From contig JAGFBZ010000373.1 in the NCBI GenBank assembly GCA_018398805.1, forward strand, positions 434,001 to 498,000: a DNA stretch of 64,000 nt, in the 5' to 3' direction. The notes under the pieces were generated by a model. The model made no database searches. It was not told the DNA's origin and saw nothing but the letters and a program-made list of their open reading frames with translations. Below, one piece after another: positions 24,301 to 39,127 of the stretch. Source of the DNA: Hirundichthys speculiger. Its lineage: Eukaryota > Chordata > Actinopteri > Beloniformes > Exocoetidae. The stretch's first letter is position 1. Every line of letters begins with the position of its first letter. The position numbers and the translations under genes were made by a program.

Positions 24301-27300
24301 TAATCATACAGAGAATGATTAAAAAAAACAAAAAACAAAACAAAACAGAGCAACAACATGCTTTATAAACACTGATATAGTTCCAAACACAAAAATCCAT
24401 CATGATCAAATCAATACACATTATCTATTCATATAAATATCTGAGTTTCTGTTGAATCTCTACAGATTTTGCACACCTACATTCTGATTGATCTCATCCT
24501 TCCAGATTAATCCTGTCAAGATTTTTCAGATGAAGGGGGGGGGGGCTCTGTGACCTGTCTTCTTTAGCTCTCTCAGCAGCTCAAGGACAGTCACAGGCCC
24601 CAAACTCCCGCAACGTTGACTTGTCTGCGTCTGTTCACCGGTGGGCTGAAAGGTGAACTGTTTCCCCGCTCTCACTGTGGTGGGCTTTCTTAAACAGCCT
24701 CTTTGCTTAAGAGGCAAATTTATTCATCACCAGAACCCCCCATCCCCACCCCAGAGTATGATGCATGTCTCAGTGTAGTAAAGGGATGAGCAGATGGTAA
24801 GAGTGTCCCTGTGTCGGGTACACTGGTGCTTGGACCTGCTTCTGGACAAAGAGTTGAACTTTTTATTCATCATAATAGAAAATCATTTTCTCTGTGCTTG
24901 ACATTACATCACAGTGTTAGAACAACTCCCATGTGAGCTGAAGATTGGATGAACCGTCAGAGTGACACATCTTCAATTCAGCTAATGACTAAAGGAAAAT
25001 TATCTTGTCTCCTTATACATGTACTTTTATCCATTAGATTCACATCCAAATCTATCCAGCCATACTTGTAAAGACAGGTATGGTGTTCGTCACAATCACC
25101 ATAGCAGCGTGATTACCTCAGACATGTTTGTGGGAAAGAAACTTTGTATGCAGATGCTGTTCCACTGCGCAGAGATCTTCACCAGTACATCCAGATGGCA
25201 GGTCACTTCAGGTCTGCTTTATTCTGCTCTGACTTTTTGTCAGTGAAAAAAAACAAATCCACACGTGTCACTGTACCCTGTTTTCCCCCTTCTTCAGAGG
25301 ATTCGGCTTCAATTTGGTGTTGATAATGTGTTTTTTTTTTCTTTCTTCTTTCAGCCCAAGTACAACTGTTTGGAAGAAAAGGTTTCCAAATATGGTAACA
25401 TCTGAACACACGGTATCATCAGTGAAGCCCGAGAATCAGACAAAATGGGCCAAAGGCAGGCAGCTCATGTGAGTGCCTGATGTACTCAGATCAGGTGATA
25501 TTCTCTTGCAAACCTTATTGAGGACACACTTTGAAAACACTCTGAATCTTGACACCTTTCCACCTAATCAGCCAGTATTGTTGCTGGTTACAGCAGTAGT
25601 TCTTGTTTAATCAGGCACATTTTCATATGAAATAAATATCTCTTACTTGCAGCTTTGGACAATTAGTGCAATTTTAATGTGACATTCCTATAAAACCCCA
25701 CACGCAAGACCTTTAAGGTACTCTGTGTAATCCTATGAAATGTTTGTCACACTATATATCTGTCTTATATATATATATATACACACACACACGTGTATAT
25801 CACCCGGCTTATGTATTTTGTGTGAAGAAACAAGGAGTTTTTATTATAAGACAGACCACCATGTTAGTTGGGCTCAGACTCCAGGAGCAAACAGCCCACC
25901 AGTGAGAGACGGGAAGCCTCAGGACCCTCCATCCCAATAGAACCAACAGCTTACTGGCCAGTCCTATACTGGGAATCAGCCTGGCTGACGACCCTTCAGG
26001 AACCCAGTGCTGGAATGTCACGCAATGCAATTATTCCAGTGACGAGCAATTCCCATGTATACGTTCATCACATTGTAACCCACAGTATGAGTTGGGTTTA
26101 TATTATTAAATGGTATAACCTAGTTTAAGCCAATCCAATCCTTTTTCTTGGACTGGACCTGAACATGTTTTGATGCTTAAATCTAATCTAAAATAGTGAG
26201 TGAGAACATCACAGAGAAGATGTATCAGGCAGGACTCGAGACAGAAATAAACTGCCATCTCCAAAGTGAAACTAAGTGAAAAGAAAACAAATCATCTCAT
26301 GTGTGTCACTTATATGACCACCCTATGATTAATCAGTCCCAGCCCAATCTGAAGTGGGTCAGACAGCTTTGCTTCTGGTGTCAAACATTACCACAGCATG
26401 AGAACGGTCTGAACATCTGCTTGAGTAGCAGCATATTGACCACAATTTACTCCATGGGCACCGGTCTAATTAATAACAAGATCTTTCCATGAAGATATGT
26501 ATCATTGTAGGGCTTCTATCATTTTAATAATTACTTCATTGTGTGCAGAAATGATCCACCTGAAGTTAGGTAATGCTGACTCTAATTTCACACTCAAGTT
26601 ACTTAAGAGAAAACTGTTTTTGCCAGAAAGACTCAGTGGGGTCTGACATTCCAACCTGGAGCAGATAAACAGCCCAGCAGGGGATGATTACTGTGCACCT
26701 CCACTGGCTCATGAGCTGTATGAAGTGAAACTCTCTGACGGCAATTCCTGCGAGCACACAACGCCACTGATTTCACTGCATAACATGGCAGGGATTAACA
26801 ATTTACCTGTGCAAGCAGGAGCATTATTATCAGGCGTAAGAGCGAAGCACGGACAACACGCTTTGTGAGACTCCTTAGATACAACCTTAAGTTGAGCTTC
26901 ATGCTGTCTGCAAAGTCTTTTTCTGATTGTCACTATGGGAACGGACAGTTTCTGACCCATGGTTACAGCACTGAAGGGATTTGATCGATGGAGCAAAGCA
27001 ACAGTAAGTGTCTTTTGCCTATGAAGGAATAAACGAATATGCCCAACACTGTATGCACAGACCAAAGAAAGTCGTCTTTATTTGCTTGTTAAATACATTT
27101 ATATTCATAGAACATTCAAACATTCTCCTGTGAGACGGAATCAAACAAGCGAAGGGCATTGCCTCGGGGGAGTCTCATCCATAAACAAAACTGCAGAGCC
27201 CACCTGTGCAAAGAAATCACCAGTTTCACCCTTTCTCTCAACTCTGAAGAACGAATGTGGGTAGCATAATAATAAAGAAATAAAGAAATAAAAAGCAATG

Positions 27301-28438
27301 GGGAGCAAAAACATTTTTTTAAGTGCTCGCTCAGTTGGTAAAGGTGAGCACAGCATGCCAACCACAGGTAACCGTACTTTAACAGACAAGCAGCCGGAGG
27401 CGGTGAAGCCTTGGCATAAGTACTGCCTTTATCTACATCCCTGCTCCCCGTGCCTTTTAGAAGCTACAGCATTAGGGGTGGGGGGGGAATGGATGAATGC
27501 CTCAGAGTTTGCAAAGAGAAACTATTTGAAAGCCTCCTAATAAATGTGAAGGACTGTTTGTATTCTCATGAGACTGTAGGCGTTAAAGCTGAATGGGCGG
27601 CCTCTCCCTATCAAGGCTGAAACCCAGCGCACAGAAGAATTACAAGGTGGCTGCAGAAAAGATTAAAACAGCCGCGTGCCTTCAAGTTTGAATTTAGCTC
27701 CTGCTCCGGCATCCTTACTGCACCAGCGGAGGATGATGTCCGGAGAGGATTCAGAGTTGGTAAACAAGACCAGAGTTAACTCCAGCACTGAAGGCATCTG
27801 GAAGCAGATTTCCCCCAAGCATGCTGCTGCCGGTCTTCACATCTGGCTGATGGGCAGGGAAGCATTTGTGAGGAAAACAGTGGCTTTAGTGTCAGCTTTA
27901 GAAATAAACCTTTCCATCCATCTATATCTGGTTCTTCCTATGGCAGAGGTACACACTAGATTATAGTTAATGCATTTAACAGTAATTTTAATGGTATGCA
28001 ATAGAATTATGCTTGAGTTTTTGGAGGGAGGCCATCAGATTTGCTTTTTAAATTCGTATTCAAGATATCTATAAATTCAAAAATGATTTGTTTTTGTTTT
28101 GGGAAAAGGTTATACATGTTTTTAGTAGTTGAGGTTGTAACAAGAATATAGCACAGCTCCTCAAAGCTCTTCTGAGATGAATAGTTCATGTTTGCTTCAA
28201 TGAGTTTCAAGGAGAAGGTCAGCACTCATGCAAACAAAGGCACAACTACTGTTTTTTTTTGTTTTGTATCAAAGGTTGATCTGCCAATAATCTTATCCGG
28301 CTGATCTATCAATTTTCTACAACCTCTTCATTCTGTTCAGGGTGATGTTGGGGGGGCAAGCCCAGGAGGCATACGAGACAACAACAAAACATCAAAGTAG
28401 GAGCACAGGTGAATGACTAAAAACTGCATTTCTGCTGG
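21301..28438. other. intergenic between oprk1 and atp6v1h, no gene recognised
   Basis: The stretch is AT-rich with only short open frames and no family signature. A G-run at 24537-24546 and short TA/CA runs near 25769-25795 are simple sequence. A fragment at about 28290-28360 ('AATTTTCTACAACCTCTTCATTC', 'GGGTGATGTTGGGGGG') resembles the reversed tail of a common fish repeat. Regulatory elements of oprk1 may lie here but cannot be told by eye. Confidence 0.5.
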
Positions 28439-28934
28439 CACTTTAGTAGGAACACCTTGCTAATACCGGGTCGGACTCCATTTTGCTTTCAGAACTGCCG
28501 TAATTCTTCATGGCACAAATTCAACAGTGTTGGAAACATTTCTCAGAGATTTTGACCATACCTCTGACAGCATCAACGCAGTTTTTGTCCTCACAAGTTC
28601 GGCAGCTGTACTCCATGGATATCTCCTCCTTTTTCAGGCCATTGTCTCCAAACCCTCGAGATGAATGTATGCGGCAATCCCAGTAGATCACCAGTTTCTG
28701 AAATACTCCGATTTAGATGAGCTTTGTGAAGGCATGGACATGGTCAGCAACAATATTCAGGTAAGTTGTGGTGTTGGATGATGGTTAGTTGATACTGAGA
28801 GCCCTAAACTGTGCCAAGAGATTACCCCCACACATCATTACAACACCAGCAGCAGCAGCCTGGTGATTGGCTGATTGGCTATTTTTGTTAACAAGCAATT
28901 GAACAGGTGTACCTGAGAAAATTGCTTGAGTGTA
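28439..28934 (-). mobile_element. Tc1/mariner-type DNA transposon relic, internally deleted
   Basis: The end CACTTTAGTAGGAACACCTTG and the segment 'GGTCAGCAACAATATTCAGGTA' followed by 'AACAGGTGTACCTGAGAAAA' match a very common fish Tc1-like element whose transposase reads on the minus strand. Most of the transposase middle is missing and the rest is full of stops, so it is inactive. It lies downstream of the atp6v1h poly(A) site. Confidence 0.75.
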
Positions 28935-30218
28935 AAGCCTGATTGGTTTGTTACATTCTGTTCCACTGTGAATGGGGTACCGCACCCATTTCACGAGCAA
29001 GAATTTTCCCAAAATGAACCTGGTATGGCTGGCTGGGAAACTTTTGGAGAGCAGATCTGACATCAACTTCTAAAGTTTCAGGTGTGATTGAGTGAAGAAA
29101 AATAAGTCATGAAGATTCCCCTTGTTATAGTATAGGACTGGTCCTTAAATATAATCAGCACTCTTAAGTTATCACTTTGTGTCAGCATCCGACAGCATCT
29201 TGCTTCTGAAAAGAGACCTAACATCTGTCATGAAAAATATTTACGAATCATGGGACTGTTCTGCCAAGATACTTATTTCTCAGCTGTCTGCGACGTTGAT
29301 GGAAATGTTTTGTTCTTCAGGGAGTCATTAAAATAGAAAAAGTGAAATACAGCAATTGAACTTGGTAAAGTACGTGTAAAAAAAAAAAAAGCCTAAAATT
29401 GCTCTCTTAGTTTAGTTTCAAACTCAGTTTCAGCCCTTTATCAGCTTTTCCTGTTTTAGAATGCACATCACAACCAAACAAGATTAAATGATGTGCTGTT
29501 AATGTGAATCAGAGAAGCCTGAATAACCAGTGAACCTAAGTCGTAACCTGTTGAAGGGTCAGAGATGGCAGCGACGCCAGGACGGAGCCCTTCTTCCAGA
29601 GAGCCTCTACTTCACAGGGTTAGGTTGCCCGTTTCTCAATTTAATCAACGAAATACTGATGGCAAGACGTTTTAGGTCCTGTTAAAGACACCAGCAAAAT
29701 GCCCTTAAAAGAAACACCCGTTTTTAAAACCGATGATACATTTCCTGTTAATCACACAGCAACTTGTTCATAAACTGTAACAGATGCGGGTGACATGAAC
29801 TGGATAAACTGCAGAAATGATTCAAGTAAAATATGCATGAGATTTTGGCTTTTGCCCATTTTCCAAAAAGAAATCAACCTCATTTCTTTTCCTTGGGGTA
29901 GGTGGGAATGAAAAGGTCTGGGCATATAAAAATACTGCTTCATTCATCATTTCCACAAGCCACTTTTACATTTCCATAACATAATCTCAATGTCTTCCTG
30001 AGGGCAAATGTGACATTAAAAACACCTTAGTAAGAAATTGTGTTTCTCAGGACACATTGTCATGTGCTGCAAGTGTTACACAGGGTCGACTACATTTGGT
30101 TGAATGAGAAACTCAGTCTTGCTAAGTTAATTTCACTAAAATTTCTTATTTTTTTTTTTAGCATTTGTGACTTCATCCATATACGAGATGCAACACTCCA
30201 GCACCATCGATAAACATC

Positions 30219-30224
30219 TTTATT
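30219..30224 (-). terminator. atp6v1h: poly(A) signal of atp6v1h
   Basis: The minus strand reads CCAATAAAGATG, a canonical hexamer about 290 bases after the atp6v1h stop codon. It gives a compact 3'UTR from about 30515 down to about 30200. Confidence 0.75.
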
Positions 30225-30515
30225 GGAATTCACATGAAGTTTTACATGTAAGACTTAAATAACCAGCAGTTTTGTACATTATCACACAGGTAGAGTGCGA
30301 CTTTAATCACCACACATCACTGAGCTAAGGGCACAACACAAAACACAGAGGCTGAATCAGGTAACACTGAAGGATCATTTGTGGTCCAGCTGGAGAGGAA
30401 AACAGGCTGTTTGATTTCTTTTTTCCAAGTCATCACACAAAATGGGGAGCAGGACGTAGTACAGTTCCAAGATCATCCACGCAATGAAACACAAACACAC
30501 GTGCACAATGTGAGT

Positions 30516-33500
30516 TCAGCTTCGTGCTGCCACAGCAGGAGCCTGCTGCTGATCAGTGGACTGGAGCTGCCTTCCCAGATACTCCCTGTGAGAGAGGAAG
30601 ACACCGTTAGATGCAATGGAGGACAACGTGATATTTGAGACAGCTAAAGCATAACTTTATATTCTGATAATGTTTGCCTGATGAGAGAAATGTGATCAAT
30701 AAATGTCCTAAATGAAGAAACGTGAAGCCAACCATCAGCTTAGGACAGAGAGAAGATAAATTCAAAATCTTCCAGGACTGAAAAATGAGGACTAGAAAGT
30801 GAAGCTTCTCATCCTGCAAATCAAAGGTTTCCAAACAGTAGTCGGTTGCAGCCACTTTCAGGTACGATGCATGTCCTGTACAAGAGTTCACAAACTCAAA
30901 TTACTTTAAAATCTCACCAACCAATATGCCACGTTTGTTAATGCCACAAAAGGAAAAAAAAACTTTTACAGATCTGTGTCCAGATGGATCTGTAAAACAG
31001 GGCTGCAAGCTTCATCATGAAATAGTTTTGTTTTTAAAAAAAAAAAAAAAAAACATGGAATAACCTTTTAGAAAACTGAGTGAAAAAATTTAATAAAAAG
31101 AAAATGGCTGACATGTTAAAATTGTGACACAAATATAGCTTTATTAAGTATAATTTAAATTGCTTTTCTTACATTTTTTAAAAGAGAACATGTTCATTTT
31201 CAAAGACCTGTATTTAATGTCTACATATGATAGCAGGTAATAATCATGTTTAGAGTAATAATCATGGTCAGAGACAACATTTAATGTTCTCTGCAACATT
31301 TAGAAGGATTTGTGCCAAAATGTACAGCAGCAATCGGGCAAGGTGACTTAGAAAGCATCCACATATATCAGATATTGACAAAAAATCCAACACAGTCAAC
31401 TTCTACTTTCAATTCCCCATTTTAAGCTAAATATTCAGTTAACAATAAAATGTCTAAAATTTTCCAAGATGAGCTGGATTTGAACCTGGATGAAAATAAG
31501 TGAAATAAATAACAAATTTTCTGCAACACTCAACTTTCACAATGGACCTAAAAAATTCCCAAAAACACACTTAAATGTTTTATCTCCAAAGGGAAAGAGT
31601 ACAACTTACATTCCTTTTTAAGATTTATTGAGCCTGCAGTACTGACACAGTGCATCTCAAACTGGTATTGATGAAAGCATGAAACATTTGAAAAAGCAGT
31701 GGTGGGTTTTCCCCCCATTTTTCAGCTCATTGCTATTATCATCAACAGCTATTATTCAGGGAACGAACATTTACTGCCTTCATCTGTAAATAGCCTGACC
31801 CTTTGTCATTGCAGCCACACATTTCATCTGTCTCCTTTTATCCAGCATGTGAACATAATTCCAGTCAGCACACACAAAAAATTTCTAATCAAGGTACATA
31901 TATTTTTGTATATTTGTAAAGCTCCATAATTTTGCTGGCTTTTAATTTTGTGGTTTTTAACATTTATCACACTATTTTCCAGTATGTTCATGGCAATGAA
32001 CAAGGCACACGAGGAAAAACAAAGTAAACAATGTATAGTTAAAAGAAAATATCAGTTGTTGTCCAACAGCAGCGATTTCCTGTCAAAATGACACATGATC
32101 ATATAACCCCAATTTTAAAAAAAACTTGGACGCTGCGTAAAATGTATATAAAAACTAAATGCAACGATTTGCAAATGTCATAAACCCATATTTTATTCCC
32201 AGTATAACATAAAGTTGAAACAGACAATTCACTTTTCAGTGGAAAATATCAGCTCATTCTGGCTTTGATGGCAGCAACACATCTCAAAAAAGTTGGAACA
32301 AGGACAACCAAGGCTGGAAAAGTAATGGTGTGAATCAAAAAGAAATGGAGGACTAGTTGACAGCTAATTAGGTTAATTGGCAACAGCTCAGTAACATGAC
32401 TGGGTATAAAAGGAGCATTTTAGAGTGGCAGAGCCTCTCTGATGTGAAGACGAGCTAAGGTTCACCAATTTGCAACAAACTGCATCTAAAAATTGTGGAA
32501 CAATTTCAGGAAAAACGTTCCTCCAAGTAAAACTGCAAAGACTTTGAAGATCCCACCAACTACAATACATAATATCATCAAAACATTCAGAGAATCAGAA
32601 TGAGTGTCAGTTTGCAAGGGACAAGGCCAAAGATCAAAAGTGGATGTGCTGATCTTCAGCTGCTCAGGTGGTGCTGCATTAAAAACATCACTGCATGGGC
32701 TCAGGAACACTTCAGAAATCACAGTTAACCATGGAAACCACAAATGCAATTTAAAGTAGTGTCGTGCAAACTTTTTTTGAGATGTGTTGCTGCCATCAAA
32801 GTCAAAATGTGCTACCATTTTTCATGAAATGGTAAAATGACGCAGTTTCAACATCTGGTCTCTTCTTATTCTCATGGGAATAAAATATATGCCTATATGC
32901 CTTTGAGATTTGCAAAATCACTGCATTCTGTTTCTATTTACAAATTTTTTTGGCATTGGGGTTGCACTTTGTATTTTCTTAAAATATTAAGCAAAGCTGT
33001 GATGAATCAGCCTCATAGTTGCTCAACAGTGCGGTTCAGCAGTTATAAACTGTTCCTTCAAGTGACTATATTTCAGATTTAATCTGCTCACTGAAAGGGT
33101 GGAATTATAGGACTCATTATCCCTAAATGTGAGAGCAGGTTTCAGTGGAGCATCATGTTACAAGATAGGAGCTTCTTCCTCTGATTCTGACCCAGTCATT
33201 AGGTAGCGCTCAAGTACAATTTCTGGATTTTGAAAGGTCATAGATTTCCTTCAGGTATCTTCTTGGCAGGAACATTTTCACACCGCGGGCTGCCCTCATT
33301 GGAACCAAAATATCAAGCGTGTCTCGGCCAGTACCTCTGATAATATAGATTACCTCCTCCTCCTAAGACAGTCCCACTCACATCATTATGTCTGTACTTT
33401 CCTGCAGAGTTGTTAGAATTTCCTAAATCAACCATTTCCTTCTATATTTACTGGATGGCACTCCCAGAGATGTACATTATGAATCACAGGAGGGAGTTGA

Positions 33501-36500
33501 TGAGGGAGCAATATGTCATCATATTGAAAGTCTTGAAAGTCTTTCCTGACAGCAGCACAAATTGTCCGTGTCTGCAGTGGAAATCATGTCTGAGCATAAA
33601 CCGAAAGGGTTTTAAAGGACATTAAAAACACATAAAAATTAATAACCTATATTTATGGTTTACAAGAACTCTACTGTACTGTTCTAGATCATCTTGGATC
33701 TGTCATACAATCCTGTTTTATGATGCGACCATCCTGCATCTTAACTGAGGAACACTGGTAATTGCTGAAGCTAATGTGCACACAGCAGTTAAATGTGAGA
33801 TCCAAGTACTGTCAGTGAGTTAATAAAGGTAAGTGGAAATAATTGTTATCTGGAAATGACTCATGAAGCCAAGATCAATTTTTGATGCAAGACTGCAAAT
33901 GCATCACGGCAAAAATGACTTGTGAATGATGTTGTGGAAAATCAGAGCATGGTTAAAACCTTAAAACTGCAGTTTAACTATAACACTGAATAAATCAGAG
34001 CTCACAGAGCCCTTCTGAATCTGCATGAATAAAGTCACAGAATACGATAACTATATTTAGTGACGTTTTGATAATTTGCTTCAAAATTACTTGACACTTG
34101 GACAGAAAATTAGCTCATGTGCATTACTGAAACAAATGAAGCATGTCTAATTAACTCCATATTCAACTTTGTTCTCCACAACTTCATTTCCACGTACGGC
34201 ACACTGGATTGACAGGTGCCTTAGAAAACATCATGACTCAAGTTTCACCAGGGAATGTTTCGTGTTGATTTCCTGTGTCATAACCTTATCAAAAATGTCC
34301 TAACAACGAGCCTAATTAAGGATTTGAAAAAAAAAAAGGAAAAATTAAACTGCGGCATGAATGATGTACCAATGCTGACAAATGAAAAGAAGTTAATTCT
34401 CGTCTGGGAAATTAACAGCATCTGTTAACAGAAAATCATGAATAAGTTCTAGTCCAGAGTGAGAAGGAGAATAAGAATTGAAGTGCATATAGCCTCCTGA
34501 CTCTAACCAAGGACAGTTTACACTTCAATTTCTTTCACTTCCTAGCTTTTGGGAAAAAGAAGCACACTATGATCTTAATAACAGATTAAGGCATTATGAA
34601 GTCAGGATTCTTAATTAAATGCTAGCCAATTATATAGCGCATAAGGGTCAACCAAAGTGGGAATTACTTTAGTCTAAATACAACGACAAATGCAACACAA
34701 GGACAGACTTTCTGTCAATAGTTGATGGGCTTCATTCAACAACAAACCTTCAATACGGAGCTGATAGGCCAAAATGAGATCCTTTCAAGAATGGTACACA
34801 CATTAAAGAAAACGATTTTTCAAAGCAGTCTAAAGGGCAGAGATACAGATAACAGAGCACATAATCATCTATGCTGTTGTCATGACAACAGGAGCTGTAG
34901 GTAATTAAGGACAAGAGGAACTTAAAAAAAAAAACACAACAACAACAAGGCAACCCACTCAAGGTGACAGTGGCTGAAGTGAGGTGTTTTGAAAATGTCT
35001 TCACTGTGTGTGGGGGAATAAAAGCTAATGATTTAAAGGAACCTCAGAAAGAAAAGCATTCACACATTTCACTTTTCATGAGCACAAGTGAGTGTAGGCA
35101 GTGGATAATTCGGTGTGACAACACAACCTTGAGATGTAACCCCGCCCCCTCCCTCACATCACAGGTATGCAGGAAATTCTGCAAACCCATGGAAAAGCAC
35201 AACACAGGAAAAAAAGTGCACAAATACCAACATTCTGCTGTCTCTTTCAAGCTCATTACAAGAACAGAAACTATCATCAGATGACTGTCAGAACAGCATG
35301 TCATGTGAATCCATATTCACAATGGAAAGGCACAGATGAGTTAAGCGTTAAAAGAAGTAGATGTAACAATAGATGAAAGCGTTCAAGGCTCTAAATGACA
35401 GCATAATTGCTTTAATGAAGCTACGGAACAAGTTGGACATGATAAAATGTTCTGTTCATGTCAAATGTCATTAACTTTGTCTTAGCATTCAGGAATGTGC
35501 TGAATTTTACATCAGTTTCCAAACCAGACAACGATATGAATTTAATTAATCATTGCTTTTTCTGCACATCCTAGTACATTCTTCTGTGTTGTCTTATTCT
35601 CAGATTAAATCATCACCATCCTGACTAAATGCATTACTAAACCATTATAGAGAGACAGAGAATTAGAAATGGAATAGAAATTTGCATTATTTGATAAAAT
35701 TACTAATCACTTACAGATGTGACAAGTGTTATATTTAATAATGTTATATTTCAAAAATGCTGTTTCAGGTCTGAGCAGGGACTGACTGACATTACTTTTA
35801 TTCTCAATTTAGCTTTTCTTGTCTAAAGCTGTCTAATGACATTACATAATTTCTGACACATCTCTTAAAATCACAGTTTAAGACTATGCCTGGTTCAGAT
35901 AGAACATCTAGTGTTCATTCATGCACGTGGCTGACATCAATCAGAAAACATTAGCGCATCAATAACCCTCTGAATGTGTTCATACCAGTTGTGGACCATC
36001 AGCTTCTGCACAGCCAACAGGGCGTTGTACCGGACGAGCTGGTCCTCGTGATGCATGTGGTTCATCACCAGCTGTTTTCCACCCAGTTGCTCAATCACCC
36101 TGAGATTGAAGATAATGGGAGAGAGAGAGCCTTTACACACAGAACTATATGCTATTTTCATGTTTCAGGCCATTCCATGATCCATCATGTCATCTCATCC
36201 AGGCTGCCTGAAATTTTCGACGTATCTCATAATGGGTCACTGGCCTTGTGAGGGGAGATACTGTTGTGAAAAGGAAATCAGCTGCATAGTGCTTGCTTCA
36301 CTAAAGTAAATTGTGTAACCTGAGAAAAGTGCATCAATGTTCAACAACTTTCACTCATACTGTTACATATCGTATTATATACACACAACTATTTGGGTAA
36401 TTGTCAGTTTATTACTGACAAATGAGTAATTGATCCAAGGGGAGTTTAATACACAACTTAAGGCTATGAGACAGGCATTTCTACTCTAAAATTCTATATC

Positions 36501-38166
36501 TAAATAAGACTGATATAGAGCACAGGAAGAAACCATTTAAAATATCTTTATAATATGAACTGCTGAGGGAAATGTTTGTGATATTTGAACACATGAAATA
36601 GGAAGTGGAAAGCAACTATATCACAATAAATTCTCTAAAAGAATTGCCTTTATATTCCCAAACTGTGACACCTGCTGATCTTCCACTTTATGAAGGAGGT
36701 TGGGTTAAAAAAAAATCTTTGTATGAATCTGAGATTTATTTTTACAGAAATCTGCCATCCTGGCCAAAAATCCCTAGAATATTTCAAGTTAGCAGTGTCG
36801 AAATTGCTTTATTAGGCGCGTTGATTTTTCAATGAAATTCTTGAGGTCAGATTTAATGCCCCAGTTTCACATGTCCAAAGCCTGTTGGGGATTTTTGGCT
36901 GCAGTTTTCTTCAGACAGTATATTTTTCAACATGAGTATAAGATAATTGTTCATAATCTATTATCTCTTCTTGTTATTGATGTTATACTCACACAAGTTG
37001 TACTGTTTTTCAGTTGCTAACAGTTCTGGAGTAGGTGGAGATTGTATTTGCAAAATGCGTAAGTGTGCATGTACAGTTTGTGAGATCCCTAGGAGGCATG
37101 CCATTACACTGGTTCAAGGAAAATAATCAAGTAAATTCAGACAGTCAGTGTCATGGTGCCTTATACTGGCATCCAGCTATTGCAAATATAAACAATTTCT
37201 CTCAATTTAGTCATGGATGGGAAAGTTTGGGAGTTATTGTAATTAATAACTGCACACCTAAGTCCTGCAGAACTGGAAATAGGTCAAACCAACAGTGCAT
37301 TGACAGAAGTTGTAATGCAAGATTACAACACACACTCTCACAACTGAGAGGTAATTCAGAACAACCCAACAGCAGTTATTACAGAAAAAGATCTACTGTT
37401 GAAGAGGGAATAACAGATGTGTTTTGCTGCTGAGAGTACTTCTGTGACTGGTTTTGAATGTGGGTTTGGGAAGGCTGCTGTTCTCTTATGTTACAGGAAC
37501 TGCAAATAATCTTCTATTGCAACATTGTTTTAAGCTATTTCAGCCTTCTTCACTTCTGTGTACATTTAGTATTTTTCATTGGGTGTATTGTTGACAAGCT
37601 TATTTCAATTAAATCTTCTGCAAACAATTTTATTTCATTTGGGTATGTGACAATTTTGAAAAGAGTCCCAGAAAAAATACTCAATAGTAAATAAACACAA
37701 ACCATGAAATTTTCCAAGGAATGCTTAACTAGCTTCTTAGGTAATCAGAGAAATATCAGTGATATGAGAAAAAAATGTTGTATAAAATTAGCAATGAGTT
37801 GAAATTTCATACACTGTATATTTGCAATAAATATTTTCCAATCTCATAATCATCATCAAAATGATCACAGGAGTCTTTGTTGCTTTCCACCAATTTCAAA
37901 TACAAAGCCACACTTTTCTGTCTTGTAACTGTGTAACAGGCCAAATAGGTCTCCATTCAATCAATGCTATCAATCTGTACATTTTTTAATGTGATGAGGG
38001 TTACCATGGGAACACCTATATTGCTATAAGTGTGCAAGCCTATTTTTGTTAATGTTTCTGTAGTGCTCCTTGGAGTGCAACTTTGCAGTGTAACTGACAA
38101 CCTTTTACAATCACTTAAATATACACGAGTTCATATGAAAGAAACTCATATACATACATACATACA

Positions 38167-38233
<67 letters not shown>

Positions 38234-38241
38234 AGATATAC

Positions 38242-38272
<31 letters not shown>

Positions 38273-38308
38273 CATAGATATATAGATATAGATATAGATA
38301 TACACATA

Positions 38309-38349
<41 letters not shown>

Positions 38350-38356
38350 ATATATA

Positions 38357-38406
<50 letters not shown>

Positions 38407-39088
38407 ATGTGTATGTATATAATAGATACATGTTTATGTACATTACTACATGCTCAATATTTTGTACATATCATACTTGATACCTTGATTTGTCATTTAA
38501 AAGGGAAATACAGACGTACATATATATATATATGTCTGTGTGTGTTTGCATTTCCTTTTTAAATGACAAAATGACAAATCAAGGTTTCAAGTATGAGGCA
38601 AAATGTTGCACATGTAGTAACGTACATAAACATGCTAACATCACATTTCTCAACTACATTTGTATTAAATCCTCACAGAGACAGAGTTTCTGTTAGCAAT
38701 GGGAATGCACATTTATTGAAATATCCTGACATAACTATAATGGCCCATAACAGCTGCAAACGCCAGATTCAGCACAGTGGCTTTAATCTAGGATATAAAG
38801 GACTTCATAGGAAAATTCCTCACCTTTTACCACGAGGATAATGTCGCACATATTCTCCAATGTCATGAGCTGCCACTGCTATCACTTGGGGATCATCTGA
38901 AACTTCCAACAGCCTTGTCAAGATCCTATTTATAAAAAAAAAAAAAAAAGGGACAGAGAATATGTATTCGAATGGAGAGATATCTGTCCATATCAAAAAA
39001 ATCCCATTTACACGTTATTCACTCTAAAACTAATCACATATTTGTACACTGCTTCTCGGCAAAGACTTTTTCAGAATAGTTTTGAATA

Positions 39089-39127
<39 letters not shown>

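Noticed and set aside
35937..35985. Frame extending the atp6v1h exon with [15 protein letters not shown]
   Set aside because: This is read-through into the intron. A GT donor at 35985 splits the Trp codon and joins to the true last exon at 30516-30585.
36605..37433. Several plus-strand frames in atp6v1h intron 11
   Set aside because: Different frames separated by stops, with no domain, no transposon ends and ordinary AT content.
38149..38401. Possible repetitive protein or CRISPR-like array
   Set aside because: It is a simple TA/CATA microsatellite. The long open frames across it are low-complexity Tyr/Ile artefacts.
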